DNA of 64,000 nt. Source: Mesorhizobium sp. RMAD-H1 (GTDB lineage: Bacteria > Pseudomonadota > Alphaproteobacteria > Rhizobiales > Rhizobiaceae). Under the pieces are notes generated by a model that worked only from the letters and a program-made list of their open reading frames with translations, had not been told where the DNA came from and did no database searches. The stretch spans positions 94,037-158,036 of the forward strand of contig NZ_JACHWN010000011.1 of NCBI RefSeq assembly GCF_014191375.1. Direction: 5' to 3'. Positions within the stretch are counted from its first letter, which is position 1, and each line of letters begins with the position of its first letter. A program made the position numbers and the translations under genes. Below are positions 62,937-64,000 of this stretch, piece by piece.

Positions 62937-63100
62937 AAGCCCAATTGGCACTGCAGGCCGGGCGGGCAGTCGGACCTGCAGTCCCCCTGAAGGCCGTTCG
63001 CCAGCACGATATCGCCGTCAGTTCGCCGGATGATGCCGCGGGCGGTCATAAGCTCCAGCCCGAACCCGCCGTCTTTCGGTTTTCGCGACGAGCAGTGCTG
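62937..63100 (-). pseudogene. Decayed C-terminal end of a sensor histidine kinase
   Basis: Minus-strand frame reads GGFGLELMTARGIIRRTDGD IVLANGLQG, which is the G2 box and end of an HATPase domain (GxGLGLxxARxIxxxHGGxI). One missing G in the G-run after LQG is needed to restore the end GLQVRLP. No upstream N-box, F-box or membrane part remains before the LysE gene. Evidence is short, about 55 codons, and no start codon is left. Confidence 0.45.
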
Positions 63101-63220
63101 ACGGTCGTCAAACTTTCCCGCTTCACTTTCACTGTCGTGCCTTTACAGACAGCGCCGACCGAGGCATTTGAGGTCCAAGCGGAGACGATCCGCGGAATCG
63201 CGAGGCGAGGGGAGTGAAGG

Positions 63221-63838
63221 ATGACTCTTGCAGGATTGGTCGCTTATAGCGGCGCTCTGGCCCTGGCTGCGGCCATACCGGGCCCGGGCGTGACGGCCCT
63301 TGTGGCGCGCGCGCTCGGCTCGGGCTTCCGCTCGTCGCTCTTCATGGCTCTCGGCCTGGTTTTAGGAGACCTCACTTACCTCACAGCCGTGGTTTCCGGC
63401 CTCGCCTTGCTTGCACAGGCATTCGGTACTGCATTTCTGATCCTGAAATGGCTGGGCGTGGCTTACCTCGTGTGGCTCGCATGGACTTTCTGGACATCAG
63501 GAATCACAGCCGAGAAGATCGAGGCAAAAAAGGCGAAGGGTGGTGCTCTTTCCAGTTTTCTCGCCGGCCTGCTCGTAACCCTCGGCAACCCGAAGACCAT
63601 GATCTTTTACCTGGCGCTCACCCCGACGCTGGTCGATCTGCAGACTTTGACCTTTTTCGACTATGGCATTCTGGTGATCTGCACGGTGATCGTTCTGCTC
63701 GTGGTGCTGGTGCCTTATCTGGCGCTTGCCGCCAGGGCGCGTCTGTTGTTGCAGGCCCCTCGTGCGTTGAAAATGTTGAACAGAACTGCGGCCGCGTTCA
63801 TGGCCGGAGCGGCAGCGACCATCGCGATAAGGCACTGA
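63221..63838 (+). CDS. LysE/RhtB-family exporter
   Basis: 205 residues, six helices. Motif IPGPGVTALVARALGSGFRS and the C-terminal LVTLGNPKTMIFYLAL are diagnostic of LysE/RhtB exporters of amino acids and related compounds. ATG preceded by GGGGAG. The start of an insertion element follows. Confidence 0.93.
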   Translation: MTLAGLVAYSGALALAAAIPGPGVTALVARALGSGFRSSLFMALGLVLGDLTYLTAVVSGLALLAQAFGTAFLILKWLGVAYLVWLAWTFWTSGITAEKIEAKKAKGGALSSFLAGLLVTLGNPKTMIFYLALTPTLVDLQTLTFFDYGILVICTVIVLLVVLVPYLALAARARLLLQAPRALKMLNRTAAAFMAGAAATIAIRH

Positions 63839-63870
63839 AAGAGCACTCGCGCGCTCATGAAGTCAGTTCC

Positions 63871-63884
63871 ATAATGTACATTAT
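63871..63884. repeat. 14-base palindrome before the possible IS30 end
   Basis: ATAATGTACATTAT is perfectly self-complementary. IS30 elements insert into palindromic sites, so it may be part of the target. The element's terminal repeat could not be fixed without its right end. Confidence 0.3.
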
Positions 63885-63973
63885 GCGATCGTCATGCGTA
63901 TGGAGGGTGGGTTCAAGGATGAAGTGCGACTTGCGAATGATACCAATGGGTTATCAGTCGCAAGGAAAACGCA

Positions 63974-64000
63974 ATGAGACGCACCTACTCCCATATCGAC
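63974..64000 (+). CDS. Start of an IS30-type transposase, cut by the window end
   Basis: Nine codons, MRRTYSHID, with AAGGAAAA before the ATG. IS30 transposases of rhizobia begin RRTYSHIDLDERRKIA, so the call is likely, but most of the gene lies outside the window. Confidence 0.55.

Noticed and set aside
62711..63217. 168-codon plus-strand frame running from the alcohol dehydrogenase into the LysE gap
   Set aside because: Out of frame with the dehydrogenase and without family text; the gap is better read as a terminator and a minus-strand kinase remnant.
1..64000. tRNA, rRNA or CRISPR arrays
   Set aside because: No cloverleaf with TTCGA arm, no rRNA text and no regularly spaced repeats were seen.

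Overview
The window is about 64 kb of GC-rich alphaproteobacterial DNA, most likely from the Rhizobiaceae (Rhizobium/Agrobacterium/Ensifer relatives). The assignment rests on a type III secretion cluster in the rhizobial gene order with a split secretin, a RIME-like intergenic repeat, ThuA/ThuB-type sugar genes, and many CUT1 sugar importers with LacI, ROK and GntR regulators. No tRNA, rRNA or CRISPR array was seen.

Region 1 (1-20305) is a non-flagellar type III secretion system (T3SS). A large LysM-containing protein enters from the left edge. A leftward operon then runs sctC N-domain, 59-codon ORF, sctI, J, K, L, N, O, Q, R, S, T, with almost every junction overlapping by 4-8 bases. A rightward set carries a 53-codon pilin/needle candidate, sctD, an unassigned gene, a TPR protein, sctV, a secretin, a small lipoprotein, sctU and an L,D-transpeptidase; a TadD-like TPR lipoprotein lies on the minus strand just before sctU. 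The outer-membrane part looks borrowed from a Tad pilus: the secretin is CpaC-like, the lipoprotein CpaD-like and the TPR lipoprotein TadD-like. The usual N-terminal T3SS secretin domains are a separate protein at the other end of the cluster. SctU lacks the Asn-Pro-Thr-His autocleavage motif. No translocators, gatekeeper or needle-length ruler were recognised here.

Region 2 (20300-22820) holds an Xre/RES toxin-antitoxin pair, an AT-richer patch with a small unknown ORF and a candidate structured RNA, a GFA-family protein and a small DUF3606-like protein.

Region 3 (22844-38705) contains two carbohydrate importers. The first is a leftward operon (LacI regulator, binding protein, two permeases, GH127 beta-L-arabinofuranosidase, ATPase) with two candidate LacI operators upstream. 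The second is a rightward importer (binding protein, two permeases, ATPase) flanked by a leftward ROK regulator-oxidoreductase-ThuA set and a HutC-type GntR regulator.

Region 4 (38706-52325) begins with a 760-bp non-coding stretch carrying repeated AACAGATAA motifs. It continues with small membrane and regulatory genes, a DUF899 protein, and a group of electrophile/redox stress genes (pirin, MhqD-like hydrolase, MhqO-like dioxygenase, Dps, DJ-1/Hsp31-like protein, MFS exporter) interleaved with three LysR regulators.

Region 5 (52443-62922) looks like a catabolic island for a hydroxylated organic acid, perhaps a four-carbon sugar acid. It has PdxA2-type dehydrogenase, DUF1537 kinase, FCD-type GntR regulator, two stereochemically different 2-hydroxyacid dehydrogenase families, a DapA-type lyase, a TctABC importer and an iron-type alcohol dehydrogenase. 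Similar TGTCAA-centred motifs lie upstream of four of its transcription units. The right edge has a decayed histidine-kinase tail, a LysE-family exporter and the first codons of what looks like an IS30-type transposase.
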